Shown here piece by piece: positions 8,233 through 21,169 of a DNA stretch of 48,407 nt (within the stretch, counting starts at the first letter, position 1; every line of letters starts with the position of its first letter). A model generated the notes under the pieces. The model saw nothing but the letters and a program-made list of their open reading frames with translations. It did not search any database and was not told the DNA's origin. The stretch is from an uncultured Bradyrhizobium sp. (GTDB lineage: Bacteria; Pseudomonadota; Alphaproteobacteria; Rhizobiales; Xanthobacteraceae): contig NZ_CAKZHY010000075.1 in the NCBI RefSeq assembly GCF_936928535.1, forward strand, positions 1 through 48,407, read 5' to 3'. Both the position numbers and the translations under genes were made by a program.

Positions 8233-8572
8233 GTACGCCATCCGCTTCATCGCCGGCGGTGTGATCGTATCCGCCTTCGCAATCCTCGGCGACATGTTGC
8301 GGCCCAAAAGCTTTGGGGGCCTGCTCGGCGCCGCGCCGTCAGTGGCGTTGGCGACGCTGAGCATCGCCGTCGTTCAACACGGCCCGCGATATGCTGCAGC
8401 GGAAAGCTGGACAATGATCTACGGCGCGGCGGCCCTCGCCTGCTACAGCGTCGCGGTCTGCCAGCTTCTGATGCGATATCGTTGCGGGGCGTTGCCGGCC
8501 ACCATCATGGCTTCCGTCGTATGGCTTGCGGTTGCCTTTGCGCTTCTCGCCGGTTTCGGAGGTGCCGCCTGA
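8225..8572 (+). CDS. DUF3147-type membrane protein 1
   Basis: Small integral membrane protein of 115 residues with four predicted hydrophobic segments. It starts inside the end of the PAP2 gene (8-bp overlap). A segment of the type YAIRFIAGGVIVSAFA and a following GGLLGAAPSVAL resemble the next gene product (YGVRFVLGGLATVF ... GGLFLAIPAIF), so the two are paralogous and probably form a pair. DUF3147 proteins have no established function. Its end overlaps the next start as TGATG. Confidence 0.78.
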   Translation: MTEYAIRFIAGGVIVSAFAILGDMLRPKSFGGLLGAAPSVALATLSIAVVQHGPRYAAAESWTMIYGAAALACYSVAVCQLLMRYRCGALPATIMASVVWLAVAFALLAGFGGAA

Positions 8573-9012
8573 TGCTGGTCAAGCTATCATCGTCCGCCCT
8601 CAAGCAAACGCGCTGGTACGAATACGGCGTTCGCTTTGTGCTCGGCGGATTGGCGACAGTTTTCACCGGCCTCGTAAGCGCACGCTTTGGCGTCGCCATC
8701 GGCGGGCTCTTCCTCGCGATCCCTGCCATCTTCTGCGCCAGCGCGACGCTGATCGAGAGCCACGAGCGTCGCGCGAAAGAGAAGGCCGGCCTTGCCGGGC
8801 GACGACGCGGCCAGCAGGCCGCGGCTCTCGATGCTGCGGGGGCTGGCCTTGGAAGCGTGGGTCTGGCGGCGTTTGCCGCCACCTTCTACGCCCTCGTTGC
8901 GACGAGCGTGATGGGGGCATTCGCGGCCGCTATCCTGGTATGGACTGCCGTCTCGGTGACTGCGTGGTGGCTGAGGCGAAAGCTTCGCATCACCGCACAG
9001 GCCAAGCGCTGA
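8572..9012 (+). CDS. DUF3147-type membrane protein 2
   Basis: Membrane protein of 146 residues, paralogous to the preceding one. It has a basic central loop (ESHERRAKEKAGLAGRRRG) separating two hydrophobic pairs and a basic C-terminus. The start overlaps the previous stop (TGATG), so expression is coupled. The gene converges on a minus-strand small gene, with both stops inside one hairpin. The central helix pair probably places the basic loop in the cytoplasm (inference). Confidence 0.78.
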   Translation: MLVKLSSSALKQTRWYEYGVRFVLGGLATVFTGLVSARFGVAIGGLFLAIPAIFCASATLIESHERRAKEKAGLAGRRRGQQAAALDAAGAGLGSVGLAAFAATFYALVATSVMGAFAAAILVWTAVSVTAWWLRRKLRITAQAKR

Positions 9013-9025
9013 GGGCGATCAGCGC
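9006..9025. terminator. Bidirectional hairpin holding both stop codons
   Basis: GCGCTGA / TCAGCGC, perfect 7-bp arms with a 6-nt loop. The plus-strand TGA (9010-9012) and minus-strand TGA (9021-9019) are part of the stem. There is no T tract, so factor-independent termination would be weak. Confidence 0.5.
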
Positions 9026-9213
9026 GAAGCCGCCGCCGCTTCCCGTGGCATCAGGAAATCGTGCATCGCAGCCGCCGTCTGGAGCTGTTCGATGCGGGCC
9101 GCGACGGAGTCACGCTCGCGACCATCCGGCAACCGCGACAGCTCATGCTCCAGTCGCAGCCTCTGCGCATCCAGGCGCTGTTCGAATGTGTGCGGTTCAG
9201 ATCGTTTTCGCAT
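9019..9213 (-). CDS. Small helical hypothetical protein (64 aa)
   Basis: Charged, probably coiled-coil protein (FEQRLDAQRLRLEHEL, then ARIEQLQTAA). Two ATGs lie in tandem. The second (9213) is favoured because GGAG sits at a better distance. The gene overlaps the preceding minus-strand gene by 17 bp, indicating cotranscription. No recognised domain. Confidence 0.65.
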   Translation of the reverse strand: MRKRSEPHTFEQRLDAQRLRLEHELSRLPDGRERDSVAARIEQLQTAAAMHDFLMPREAAAASR

Positions 9214-9355
9214 CATCTCTCCTCGGTGGCTGCAGGCCGGGACTATTGGCCCAGCGCTCGACTTGCTCGATTACCTTCTGGTGGCTCGGACGCACCGGCT
9301 TTGGTCCTTCGGGCTCGTCGGAAAGCTTGCGGGGTAACCTGACGTCATCTGTCAT
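9197..9355 (-). CDS. Small hypothetical protein (52 aa)
   Basis: Short basic/polar protein beginning MTDDVRLPRKLSDEPEG, with a helical segment HQKVIEQVERWA. The ATG at 9355 has a strong GGGAGG ribosome site, and the longer frame up to 9394 lacks one. It is the first gene of a two-gene unit with the 64-aa protein. Function unknown. Confidence 0.6.
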   Translation of the reverse strand: MTDDVRLPRKLSDEPEGPKPVRPSHQKVIEQVERWANSPGLQPPRRDDAKTI

Positions 9356-9464
9356 GGCCCACCTCCCTTCCAAGGAGAATGCGCCAGAGTCCAAGTCGTT
9401 TCAATAATAACTTATTGATTTTGCTGGGCATTTCTACTCATTTGAGGAGTTTACCGACTCTTAT

Positions 9465-9489
9465 GGAACTCGCGCCAACCTCGCCCGTT
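9465..9489 (+). promoter_or_regulatory. EcfG-type promoter, perfect match
   Basis: GGAAC (9465-9469), exactly 16 nt, CGTT (9486-9489). It agrees fully with GGAAC-N16-CGTT. The downstream gene starts at 9529, so the 5' leader is about 30 nt. The -10 overlaps the palindrome at 9488-9504. Confidence 0.62.
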
Positions 9490-9504
9490 GAGTAAGCTAC
9501 TCAA
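9488..9504. promoter_or_regulatory. Palindromic operator candidate upstream of RHH-like gene
   Basis: TTGAGTA-AGC-TACTCAA, perfect 7-bp arms. A further ACTCATCAA follows, and related ACTCA/TGAG-containing sequences lie at 9436-9450. The palindrome covers the -10 and the expected transcription start of the EcfG-type promoter, the classical place for a repressor. The adjacent regulator may be the ligand protein. Confidence 0.5.
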
Positions 9505-9528
9505 ACTCATCAATTTGTGTGGTCGACG

Positions 9529-9777
9529 ATGAATGACCTTCGCGCAGAGCGTCTTCAGGTCATGCTTTCTCCGGAAGAGCTGGCCGCGGTTGACGATTTC
9601 CGGTTCAAGCACCGGATGCCGACGCGTGCGGCAGCCGTCCGCGACCTTCTCAAGTTGGGGCTGGCGGCTGTGGGCGTTGATGCGATTCCCGGGGTCAAAT
9701 CGAGCAGCTTCGGCGTATTTGGCCGTGGGCCGGATGGACACAGTCAGAGCGACTCCGAAAGCGGCAGCGACGACTGA
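9529..9777 (+). CDS. Ribbon-helix-helix-like small regulator
   Basis: The 82-residue protein has an N-terminal segment with the pattern of a ribbon-helix-helix fold: a strand (LRAERLQVMLSPEEL), then helices AAVDDFRFKHRMPTRAAAVRDLLKLGL. The 'MPTRAAAVRDLLKLGL' end is typical of Arc/CopG-like helix B. The C-terminal 35 residues are Ser/Gly/Asp-rich and probably disordered. The ATG at 9529 is chosen; a GTG at 9517 would add four residues. The gene sits behind a perfect EcfG-type promoter overlaid by a palindrome, suggesting autoregulation. Targets unknown. Confidence 0.7.
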   Translation: MNDLRAERLQVMLSPEELAAVDDFRFKHRMPTRAAAVRDLLKLGLAAVGVDAIPGVKSSSFGVFGRGPDGHSQSDSESGSDD

Positions 9778-9912
9778 TCACAGCCGGAAAGCAAAACGAC
9801 CCCGGCACGGTGGGTGCCAGGGCCGTCCTTGGAGATTGCTTCCGGAGCACCGGGGGCATGTCACCGGAAGCAATCAGTCGACTCTTCGTCAGAAGATTCG
9901 TTCCCAGCGGCG

Positions 9913-10119
9913 TCAGCCGCTCGGAGCAGCGCCGGAATCATCCGGCGTCATGCCCGAGCCCGGCGTCTTGCTGTTGTCGTTGAGCGCGGGATCGCGCGTC
10001 GCCTCGCGCGACGGCGAACCGGCTTGATCTGTCTTGTGCACGGTCTGCGCACGGTGCTTGTCGCGCGGCTGATCCTCCGCGCGCTTGTCCTTGACGATAC
10101 CGTGGTCGGAGTGTGCCAT
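9913..10119 (-). CDS. Small hydrophilic hypothetical protein (68 aa)
   Basis: Highly charged, probably unstructured protein (MAHSDHGIVKDKRAEDQPRD start, PGSGMTPDDSGAAPSG end). It is supported by a GAGAGGA ribosome site before the ATG at 10119 and a candidate EcfG promoter further up. It resembles the other short hydrophilic stress-associated proteins in this window in composition only. Confidence 0.6.
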   Translation of the reverse strand: MAHSDHGIVKDKRAEDQPRDKHRAQTVHKTDQAGSPSREATRDPALNDNSKTPGSGMTPDDSGAAPSG

Positions 10120-10155
10120 GATGTCCTCTCGCTTCTTCCGATGCCTCGAAGCGCT

Positions 10156-10180
10156 TACGCTTCCATGCATCGAATGTTCC
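10156..10180 (-). promoter_or_regulatory. Candidate EcfG-type promoter for the 68-aa protein
   Basis: On the minus strand: GGAAC (10180-10176), 16 nt, CGTA (10159-10156). It has one mismatch in the -10 and lies 36 bp upstream of the ATG. Confidence 0.42.
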
Positions 10181-10202
10181 TAAGAGCGAGAGGCCCGCAG
10201 TG

Positions 10203-10334
10203 CTAGCTGTGCGCCGCGTGCACCGTCACGGATGCATTTTCCTGATGGACCTGCCGAACCGTCGTCACGGTCGCAAACGCGACCGAAACGCCAAAGGCGA
10301 GAATGAGCGAGAGAAGTGCCAGACGTGGAGCCAT
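10203..10334 (-). CDS. Tiny single-pass membrane protein (43 aa)
   Basis: The open frame starts at an ATG (10334) with an excellent GGAGG site eight bases upstream. It encodes a hydrophobic segment near residues 3-22 (PRLALLSLILAFGVSVAFA) and a short polar tail ending HAAHS. It may be a secreted peptide or a membrane-anchored microprotein. The strong ribosome site and clean hydrophobic leader are the main support; there is no homology evidence. Confidence 0.55.
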   Translation of the reverse strand: MAPRLALLSLILAFGVSVAFATVTTVRQVHQENASVTVHAAHS

Positions 10335-10453
10335 TGCAAAACCTCCTTCTGGAATCTGAAAATCAATGCGGCCGACCATTCCTGGATGATTGTCGATTGC
10401 TGCAGCTTATTCCGTGAGCAGCATCACACGCAGATCCACAAAAAACAGAGCTG

Positions 10454-10648
10454 TCAGGCGCCCTGGCGATTCAGGCCACTGACCCTAACGGGCGCGATTT
10501 CGCCATCGAGCCAGTCCTGCTCTTTCGCCAAAGCCGTCCAGGCATCCGCCATGCGGGAGTAGCGATTATAGGCGGGACGCCCTTCCGATCGCTCGGCCAA
10601 TTGCTGGCAGTTCTCAGCGTTGTCCCTGAAGATGTCAGACTGTTTCAT
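10454..10648 (-). CDS. Small helical hypothetical protein (64 aa)
   Basis: Starts MKQSDIFRDNAENCQQLAE, followed by a Tyr-rich helix (PAYNRYSRMADAWTALAKEQDWLDGEI). It belongs in style to a class of 60-75-residue helical proteins with an N-terminal DNAE/ENVRRYR-like helix and a Trp-containing second helix. Other examples in this window start at 19582, 25170 and 38813. Function unknown. Confidence 0.65.
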   Translation of the reverse strand: MKQSDIFRDNAENCQQLAERSEGRPAYNRYSRMADAWTALAKEQDWLDGEIAPVRVSGLNRQGA

Positions 10649-10738
10649 GATCTAGACGTGGGTACGGAACCCCTCGCCTGCAACCGCCCTTACGGGATCG
10701 TAACATCAGGGGGAACTTTGCACCCTACAGGTCATTGG

Positions 10739-11257
10739 ATGAGGATGCGGATATTTGTCGCGATCATCCTGGCCTTCATCAGCACCGCGGCCCTTGCCGA
10801 CAGCACCGGCGAGCAGATGCGCGCAGATCGTGCGCCTGATGCGACCGACGTCATCACTGGCCTCTACACGTTCAGCCGCTTCCAGCAAGGTCTGTTGGAG
10901 AGTACCGACCTCAAGGGTAATGCGGAGGTCAAGAACCTCGCCGCACTTCGTGCCGAAGAGGCGGCCCAGCGCGACAAGGCGCTGAAGGCAATTCAGGATA
11001 CGATCGGTGCCGAGCCGCGCGTGAGCAAGGCGGCGTCTTCAGGCATCAGCCTCGCAAAACCCGATGATTCCGAGGGGCCGGCCTATGTGAGAACGTTCTA
11101 CGCCGCCCAGATCCCTGAATACGAGACCACGATCACCCTGCTCGAGCGTTATCTGAGGACTCCTGACAACCCCGCGCTCGCGGCCTTCGCACGCGAGCAG
11201 CTCCCCCTGCTCCGCGCCCAGTTGGAGAACGCCGAGCGTACCATGGCCGACAAGTAG
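10739..11257 (+). CDS. DUF4142-like secreted protein 2
   Basis: The 172-residue product has a signal peptide (MRMRIFVAIILAFISTAALA). The mature domain is helical and resembles the DUF4142 protein at 5.9 kb: two central helices, FYAAQIPEYETTITLLERYL, and a C-terminal LAAFAREQLPLLRAQLENAER. It is more diverged and lacks the His-rich end of the first copy. The ATG at 10739 is only weakly supported by a ribosome site; a second in-frame ATG lies six bases on. The gene converges on the next gene, and both stop codons sit in one hairpin. Role unknown. Confidence 0.78.
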   Translation: MRMRIFVAIILAFISTAALADSTGEQMRADRAPDATDVITGLYTFSRFQQGLLESTDLKGNAEVKNLAALRAEEAAQRDKALKAIQDTIGAEPRVSKAASSGISLAKPDDSEGPAYVRTFYAAQIPEYETTITLLERYLRTPDNPALAAFAREQLPLLRAQLENAERTMADK

Positions 11258-11271
11258 CGGACCTACTTGTC
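11249..11271. terminator. Bidirectional hairpin holding both stop codons
   Basis: GACAAGTAG / CTACTTGTC, perfect 9-bp arms with a 5-nt loop. The arms encode the last residues and stop (Asp-Lys-stop) of both convergent genes. Confidence 0.6.
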
Positions 11272-11553
11272 CTGCGGATGATGTTGCTGATCCATTGGGC
11301 GCACAGTGCGATTGCTGTCGGGCATGTTGTCCCGGCCGGCGTCGCCATTGGCATCCTTGCCGCCCGAGGTCGAGGTGCCGCTGCCACTGGGGTTCGACGC
11401 CGTCCCCGTGGTCTGCGAACCCGCACGCGGCGTGGCGGAACTGGCGGCTGGATCTCCGGTCATCGCACCGCGCCCGCTGGGCGCGCCAGCCTGCGCCAGC
11501 GCAGATCCGCTCGCGAATAATGCGGCGATGAGGACGACCAATCCGGCTTTCAT
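11263..11553 (-). CDS. Small secreted hypothetical protein (96 aa)
   Basis: Signal peptide MKAGLVVLIAALFASGSALAQ, then a low-complexity Ser/Gly/Thr/Pro region (ATPRAGSQTTGTASNPSGSG) and a charged C-terminus (MDQQHHPQDK). It is probably an exported disordered protein. AGGGAG precedes the ATG at 11553, and a candidate EcfG promoter lies at 11581-11606. Function unknown. Confidence 0.65.
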   Translation of the reverse strand: MKAGLVVLIAALFASGSALAQAGAPSGRGAMTGDPAASSATPRAGSQTTGTASNPSGSGTSTSGGKDANGDAGRDNMPDSNRTVRPMDQQHHPQDK

Positions 11554-11580
11554 ATGCGCTCTCCCTGTGTTTGCAGGGCT

Positions 11581-11606
11581 AACCTCAGAACCTGTCCGGG
11601 CGTTCC
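11581..11606 (-). promoter_or_regulatory. Candidate EcfG-type promoter for secreted protein
   Basis: On the minus strand: GGAAC (11606-11602), 17 nt, GGTT (11584-11581). It has one -10 mismatch and lies 28 bp from the ATG. Confidence 0.42.
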
Positions 11607-11684
11607 TAAGCCGCCGGCCGCGGGTTTCGCGATTGGAACATTCCGACGCCCCACTAAGGCGCGAGAATTTTTAGCTATTTCAAT

Positions 11685-11709
11685 GGAACTCTCGTCAATC
11701 TTCGTCGTT
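11685..11709 (+). promoter_or_regulatory. EcfG-type promoter for the poly-HAMP kinase, perfect match
   Basis: GGAAC (11685-11689), 16 nt, CGTT (11706-11709). It lies 139 bp upstream of the preferred start at 11848, giving a leader of roughly 130 nt. It suggests the kinase operon belongs to the general stress regulon. Confidence 0.6.
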
Positions 11710-11847
11710 AGCTTCGTTGGGCTGAGCATGGCAGGTTCCAATTCCGGGCGTCGCAACCTTGGCGCTTGATTTCGAATTTGGCTGACGCTCTATGTTAACC
11801 AGATGCGTCAGGCCGTGGATTCGGCCGATGGCCGCGGGGGAATCAGT

Positions 11848-17865
<6,018 letters not shown>

Positions 17866-17879
17866 GTTTGGATCCGAGA

Positions 17880-19364
17880 ATGGACCACGAAAAGGTCAAC
17901 ATCCTCCTCGTCGACGACCAGCCGGCCAAGCTGCTCGCCTACGAGGTGATCCTGAAGGAACTCGGTGAGAACCTCGTGATCGCCTCGTCCGGCCGGGACG
18001 CGCTGGAGGTGCTGCTCAAGACCGAGATCGCCGTCATTCTGGTCGACGTCTGCATGCCCGAGCTCGACGGCTTCGAGCTCGCCGCCATGATCCGCGAGCA
18101 TCCGCGGTTCCAGAAGACCGCGATGATCTTCATTTCGGCCATTCAGGTCAGCGACATCGACCGCTTGCGCGGCTACGAGATGGGGGCGGTCGACTACGTG
18201 CCGGTGCCTGTCATCCCGGAAGTACTGCGCGCCAAGGTCAAGGTGTTTGCCGAGCTCTATCGCAAGACGCGCGAGCTTGAGCGGCTGAACCAGGATCTGG
18301 AGGATCGCGTCCGCGCCCGCACGGCCGAGCTGGAGAATTCCACCGCCAAGCTGCGCGAGAGCGAAGAACGGCGGACCATGGCGATCGCCGCCGGCAAGAT
18401 GGGCTCGTGGGACTGGGATTGGGTCAATGGCGACTGGATGTGGGACGAAGGCCAGTACCGCATTTTTGGCGTGACGCCGGAAAGCTTCAACGTCACATCG
18501 GCAAACGTCCAGGCGCTGCTGCATCCTGACGATGCCGATCAGTTCGGCCACGCCATTGCCGCGTTCAACACCGGCTCCCATGCCTATGAAGGCGAGTTTC
18601 GCATCTGTCGCCCCGATGGCGAGGTGCGCTGGTGCGTCGGCACGGCGGCCGCAACGGTCGATGGCAACGGCCGCGTCGTGCGGGTGAGCGGCGTCACCGT
18701 CGATATCACCGAACGCAAGCGCGCCGAGGAACGGCAGAACCTGCTGGCGCGCGAGGTCGATCATCGCGCCAAGAATGCGCTGGCGCTGGCGCAATCGATC
18801 GTACGCCTCACCCGCGCCGACGAGGTCAAGGCTTACGTCAACGCGGTCGAGGGGCGGATCAATGCGCTCGCGCGCGTGCACACGATCCTGTCGTTGTCGA
18901 GCTGGCAGGGCGCCGAGCTCTCCAAGCTGATTGAGGAGGAACTGGCGCCCTACTCGCTTGGCGGACAGATCAAGCTTGCGGGTCCCGAAGTGCAATTGCT
19001 GCCGGCGACCGCGCAGACGCTGGCCCTCGCTCTGCACGAGCTCTTCACCAACTCGGCCAAGTATGGCGCGCTCTCGACACGATCAGGACGGCTCGCGATC
19101 GGCTGGCAATCCGAGAACGATCTCCTCACCTTGACGTGGGACGAAACCGGCGGGCCGCTGGTCAGGACGCCAATGTCGCGCGGCTTCGGGACGAGAAGCC
19201 TGCTCGCCAGCGTTGAATCCCAGCTTGGCGGACAGGCGCAATTCGATTGGCGTTCAGAGGGCCTGCTCTGCCGTCTCGAAGTCCCCTTGACGCGCAGAAG
19301 CGCAGCGACGCAGGACAAGTTCGAGCCCAGCAGATCTCCCGAGCTTCAGCGCGCGTCGGGTTAA
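17880..19364 (+). CDS. Receiver-PAS-HWE histidine kinase
   Basis: The 494-residue soluble protein starts 14 bp after the poly-HAMP kinase. Residues 1-125 are a receiver domain (LLVDDQPAKLLAYE, phosphoacceptor Asp56 in LVDVCMPELDGF, then ISA). A coiled coil (RVRARTAELE) leads to a PAS domain at about 170-285 ending VTVDITERKRAEERQ. The HWE-family dimerisation domain has His295 in DHRAKNALALAQSIV. The ATPase domain has ALHELFTNSAKYGALS and the family's WxE in LTWDETGGP. HWE kinases in Alphaproteobacteria frequently act on PhyR-type anti-anti-sigma regulators. An N-terminal receiver implies it is itself controlled, possibly by the adjacent kinase (inference). The start is weakly supported: ATG at 17880, no strong ribosome site. 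Confidence 0.9.
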   Translation: MDHEKVNILLVDDQPAKLLAYEVILKELGENLVIASSGRDALEVLLKTEIAVILVDVCMPELDGFELAAMIREHPRFQKTAMIFISAIQVSDIDRLRGYEMGAVDYVPVPVIPEVLRAKVKVFAELYRKTRELERLNQDLEDRVRARTAELENSTAKLRESEERRTMAIAAGKMGSWDWDWVNGDWMWDEGQYRIFGVTPESFNVTSANVQALLHPDDADQFGHAIAAFNTGSHAYEGEFRICRPDGEVRWCVGTAAATVDGNGRVVRVSGVTVDITERKRAEERQNLLAREVDHRAKNALALAQSIVRLTRADEVKAYVNAVEGRINALARVHTILSLSSWQGAELSKLIEEELAPYSLGGQIKLAGPEVQLLPATAQTLALALHELFTNSAKYGALSTRSGRLAIGWQSENDLLTLTWDETGGPLVRTPMSRGFGTRSLLASVESQLGGQAQFDWRSEGLLCRLEVPLTRRSAATQDKFEPSRSPELQRASG

Positions 19365-19373
19365 CCCGACGCG
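19352..19373. terminator. 22-bp perfect palindrome over two overlapping stop codons
   Basis: CGCGTCGGGTTAACCCGACGCG. The central TTAA contains the TAA of the plus-strand HWE kinase (19362-19364) and the TAA of the convergent small gene (19363-19361). As RNA it would form a 9-bp stem with a TTAA loop in either direction. Confidence 0.6.
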
Positions 19374-19582
19374 GCAACTTTCAGTCGCCGAAACGACCGC
19401 GGTTCATCGGCAATGCGGCCTTCGAGCCAGGCTTCCGTTTGCGCCAGATCGCGCAGCGCCCTTGCATAGCTGCGGGCTGCGCTGCGGTCTGCGCCGTGCG
19501 GCAGCTTTCGCGCCTTGCGCAATATGTCGGCCGCCGCGTTGCGGTAAGCCAGCGAACGGTAGAGAAAGACGACCTTACCCAT
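19361..19582 (-). CDS. Small helical hypothetical protein (73 aa)
   Basis: Basic, helical protein (YRNAAADILRKARKLPHGADRSAARSYARALRDLAQTEAWLEGRI). The helix ending in EAWLEGRI parallels DWLDGEI in the 64-aa protein at 10.5 kb. The start at ATG 19582 is preceded by GGGAA; the frame is open further upstream. It converges with and overlaps the HWE kinase stop. Function unknown. Confidence 0.6.
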   Translation of the reverse strand: MGKVVFLYRSLAYRNAAADILRKARKLPHGADRSAARSYARALRDLAQTEAWLEGRIADEPRSFRRLKVAASG

Positions 19583-19673
19583 AGCTGATGTTCCCGTGTT
19601 GCTGGCGTACATCCTCGCAAGGCCGGCATGAACGTCGGATGAAGCGGCCGATGACAAATCATTCATGCACAAT

Positions 19674-19698
19674 GGAACCCGCAATGACGACGCGCGTT
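19674..19698 (+). promoter_or_regulatory. EcfG-type promoter, perfect match
   Basis: GGAAC (19674-19678), 16 nt, CGTT (19695-19698). It lies 22 bp upstream of the ATG at 19721, giving a very short leader. Confidence 0.58.
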
Positions 19699-19720
19699 GC
19701 ATGCCAAATCGAGCAGTTCC

Positions 19721-19990
19721 ATGCGCGCAAAAAAGTCGCCCAACAGGTCGCCGAGTCTGATTTCTCCCACCGGCGTGATCAAGCTGATGACCCATGCGAT
19801 GATGGGCGCGGCACTCGGCCTGGTGTTCACGCTCGCACTCATTCTAGCCAATCCTGCGGTTGCAGAATTGCTGAACCATGGCGGCCGTGCGGCGGGATTC
19901 GTGCTCGTTGCAACGATGGTGACGACGTTTGCCATCGGTGCCTCGTTGACGGGCGTGGTGTTCATCCTCAACGAGGACAAGGATTCTTGA
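19721..19990 (+). CDS. Small two-helix membrane protein (89 aa)
   Basis: Basic N-terminus (MRAKKSPNRSPSL), then two hydrophobic segments (about residues 24-48, GAALGLVFTLALILANP, and 59-83, AGFVLVATMVTTFAIGASL) and an acidic tail (NEDKDS). It is an inner-membrane protein of unknown function. The ATG at 19721 is chosen over a TTG at 19697. The perfect EcfG-type promoter immediately upstream suggests stress induction. Confidence 0.68.
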   Translation: MRAKKSPNRSPSLISPTGVIKLMTHAMMGAALGLVFTLALILANPAVAELLNHGGRAAGFVLVATMVTTFAIGASLTGVVFILNEDKDS

Positions 19991-20023
19991 AGCGAGCGTG
20001 AAGCGCGCGGAACGAATTTATTC

Positions 20024-20048
20024 GGAACTCCTGCGACAAATGGCGGTT
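20024..20048 (+). promoter_or_regulatory. Candidate EcfG-type promoter for the 75-aa secreted protein
   Basis: GGAAC (20024-20028), 16 nt, GGTT (20045-20048), 37 bp upstream of the ATG at 20086. It has one -10 mismatch. A second GGAAC at 20009 has no matching -10. Confidence 0.45.
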
Positions 20049-20085
20049 GGCTCCTGCGTCAATTCAACTCAGGGAGTTCCCTCAC

Positions 20086-20313
20086 ATGAAGACGACCAGA
20101 CTCGCTCTCGCCGTGATGTTGGCAACCGGCCTCGCCGCCGCTCCGTTCGCCGCGCAAGCCAAGTCGCACAAAAAGCATCATTCCTCCATGTCGCAGACGA
20201 CGACGGGCGCCAACATGAAGTCCAAGGGCAGCGAACCCACGCCCCAAGGTGGCACCACTCCCGGCGGCGATCAGGGCGGCATGACCAAGCCCCAGAACGG
20301 AATGAGCAAGTAA
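20086..20313 (+). CDS. Small secreted His/Lys- and Gly-rich protein (75 aa)
   Basis: Signal peptide MKTTRLALAVMLATGLAAAPFAAQA, then KSHKKHHSSMSQTTTG and a Gly/Pro/Met-rich tail (GGTTPGGDQGGMTKPQ). The His/Lys and Met content could bind metals, but no family is recognised. AGGGAG precedes the ATG at 20086. A candidate EcfG promoter precedes the gene and an intrinsic terminator follows it, so it is monocistronic. Confidence 0.7.
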   Translation: MKTTRLALAVMLATGLAAAPFAAQAKSHKKHHSSMSQTTTGANMKSKGSEPTPQGGTTPGGDQGGMTKPQNGMSK

Positions 20314-20331
20314 GCGCAACTCAGCGTAAAC

Positions 20332-20359
20332 AAAAGCCTCGCGGCGACGCGGGGCTTTT
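20332..20359 (+). terminator. Intrinsic terminator
   Basis: AAAAGCCTCGC / GCGGGGCTTTT, an 11-bp stem with one G-U pair and a 6-nt loop, ending in TTTTCGTT. It lies 18 bp after the stop of the 75-aa secreted protein gene. Confidence 0.75.
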
Positions 20360-20378
20360 CGTTGCGTGTTCGCAGACC

Positions 20379-20579
20379 TCACCGCCACATCGTCGGCGCG
20401 CGGATCAGGGCGTCTCGCCCCGCCCGCTGCAGATCCTCCGGTGAGCAGCTATCCTGGCGTGCAGTCGCACGCAATCTCATCGCAACGCGCGCGCGCGTCG
20501 TCGCATCCCACGGCGGTACGTCTGCGCAGACTTCATCGAGCACCGCTTGCAGCAGGGCGGTCATTTCGGCATCCGGCAT
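20379..20579 (-). CDS. Small hypothetical protein (66 aa)
   Basis: Starts MPDAEMTALLQAVLDEVCADV, followed by TRARVAMRLRATARQ. Two or three helices are predicted and there is no membrane segment. CCGGAG lies before the ATG at 20579. It is the last gene of a minus-strand run of three small genes (20379-21109). Function unknown. Confidence 0.65.
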   Translation of the reverse strand: MPDAEMTALLQAVLDEVCADVPPWDATTRARVAMRLRATARQDSCSPEDLQRAGRDALIRAPTMWR

Positions 20580-20614
20580 GGACGAGCTCCGGCATGTCGC
20601 GTTGCGCGACCGCT

Positions 20615-20821
20615 TTAGCTGCGTCGGATGTCAGGGATGTTAAGGGGGGAGGCAGAGCTCGTCTTGACGAGATGGTCGAGCTGCGCCCGCTTGCGCGCGA
20701 TCAGGAGCTGCGCGGTGGCGTGGTCGAGGCCTTCCCGCTGCAATTGCCGGATCGCAGAGCCCAATTCGAGGATCTCGGCGCGCAGTCTCAGGATCCGGTA
20801 GGTGTCCGGGTCTTCCTCCAC
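20615..20821 (-). CDS. Small coiled-coil hypothetical protein (68 aa)
   Basis: Helical protein rich in Leu/Arg/Glu (TYRILRLRAEILELGSAIRQL, then AQLLIARKRAQLDHLV). It starts with GTG at 20821 preceded by GGAGG. It lies 24 bp downstream of the 87-aa gene on the same strand and is similar to it in style, so the pair is probably cotranscribed. No recognised domain. Confidence 0.62.
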   Translation of the reverse strand: MEEDPDTYRILRLRAEILELGSAIRQLQREGLDHATAQLLIARKRAQLDHLVKTSSASPLNIPDIRRS

Positions 20822-20845
20822 GACCAGCCTCCACCCTTGTACGCC

Positions 20846-21109
20846 TCAGCGGCGTACTGGCCTGCTCTCGGTCTTCAGCGGACGCAGACGCACCCGGGCG
20901 CGGATGTCGGGCAACACCTCGCCGCCGCCCGCGGCCTTCCATTCGCTGATCAGCAGGTTGATTTTCCGGCGTAGGTCGAGCTGCGCCTGGGCTCCTTCGG
21001 TGCACTCGCGTCCGCGATTGACAAGATCGCGCACGGACGCTTCGACATCGGCCATCTCCGGCCTCAAGACGCTGATTTTACGTCGAATTTCATTAATTCT
21101 GTTGTCCAT
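20846..21109 (-). CDS. Small coiled-coil hypothetical protein (87 aa)
   Basis: Predicted long helices (MDNRINEIRRKISVLRPEMA, EGAQAQLDLRRKINLLI) and a basic C-terminal tail. The gene starts at ATG 21109, next to an AT-rich intergenic region shared with the divergent DUF3072 gene. It has no clear ribosome site. Function unknown. Confidence 0.62.
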   Translation of the reverse strand: MDNRINEIRRKISVLRPEMADVEASVRDLVNRGRECTEGAQAQLDLRRKINLLISEWKAAGGGEVLPDIRARVRLRPLKTESRPVRR

Positions 21110-21169
21110 GGCTTGTTAGAACAAAATAAGAACATATAGTCAAGTCACGAAATCAGGATGGAGGGTGAC

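Noticed and set aside
10601..10738. Upstream extension of the second DUF4142 protein
   Set aside because: The added residues are not signal-like and overlap the divergent small gene. The Sec signal starts at 10739.
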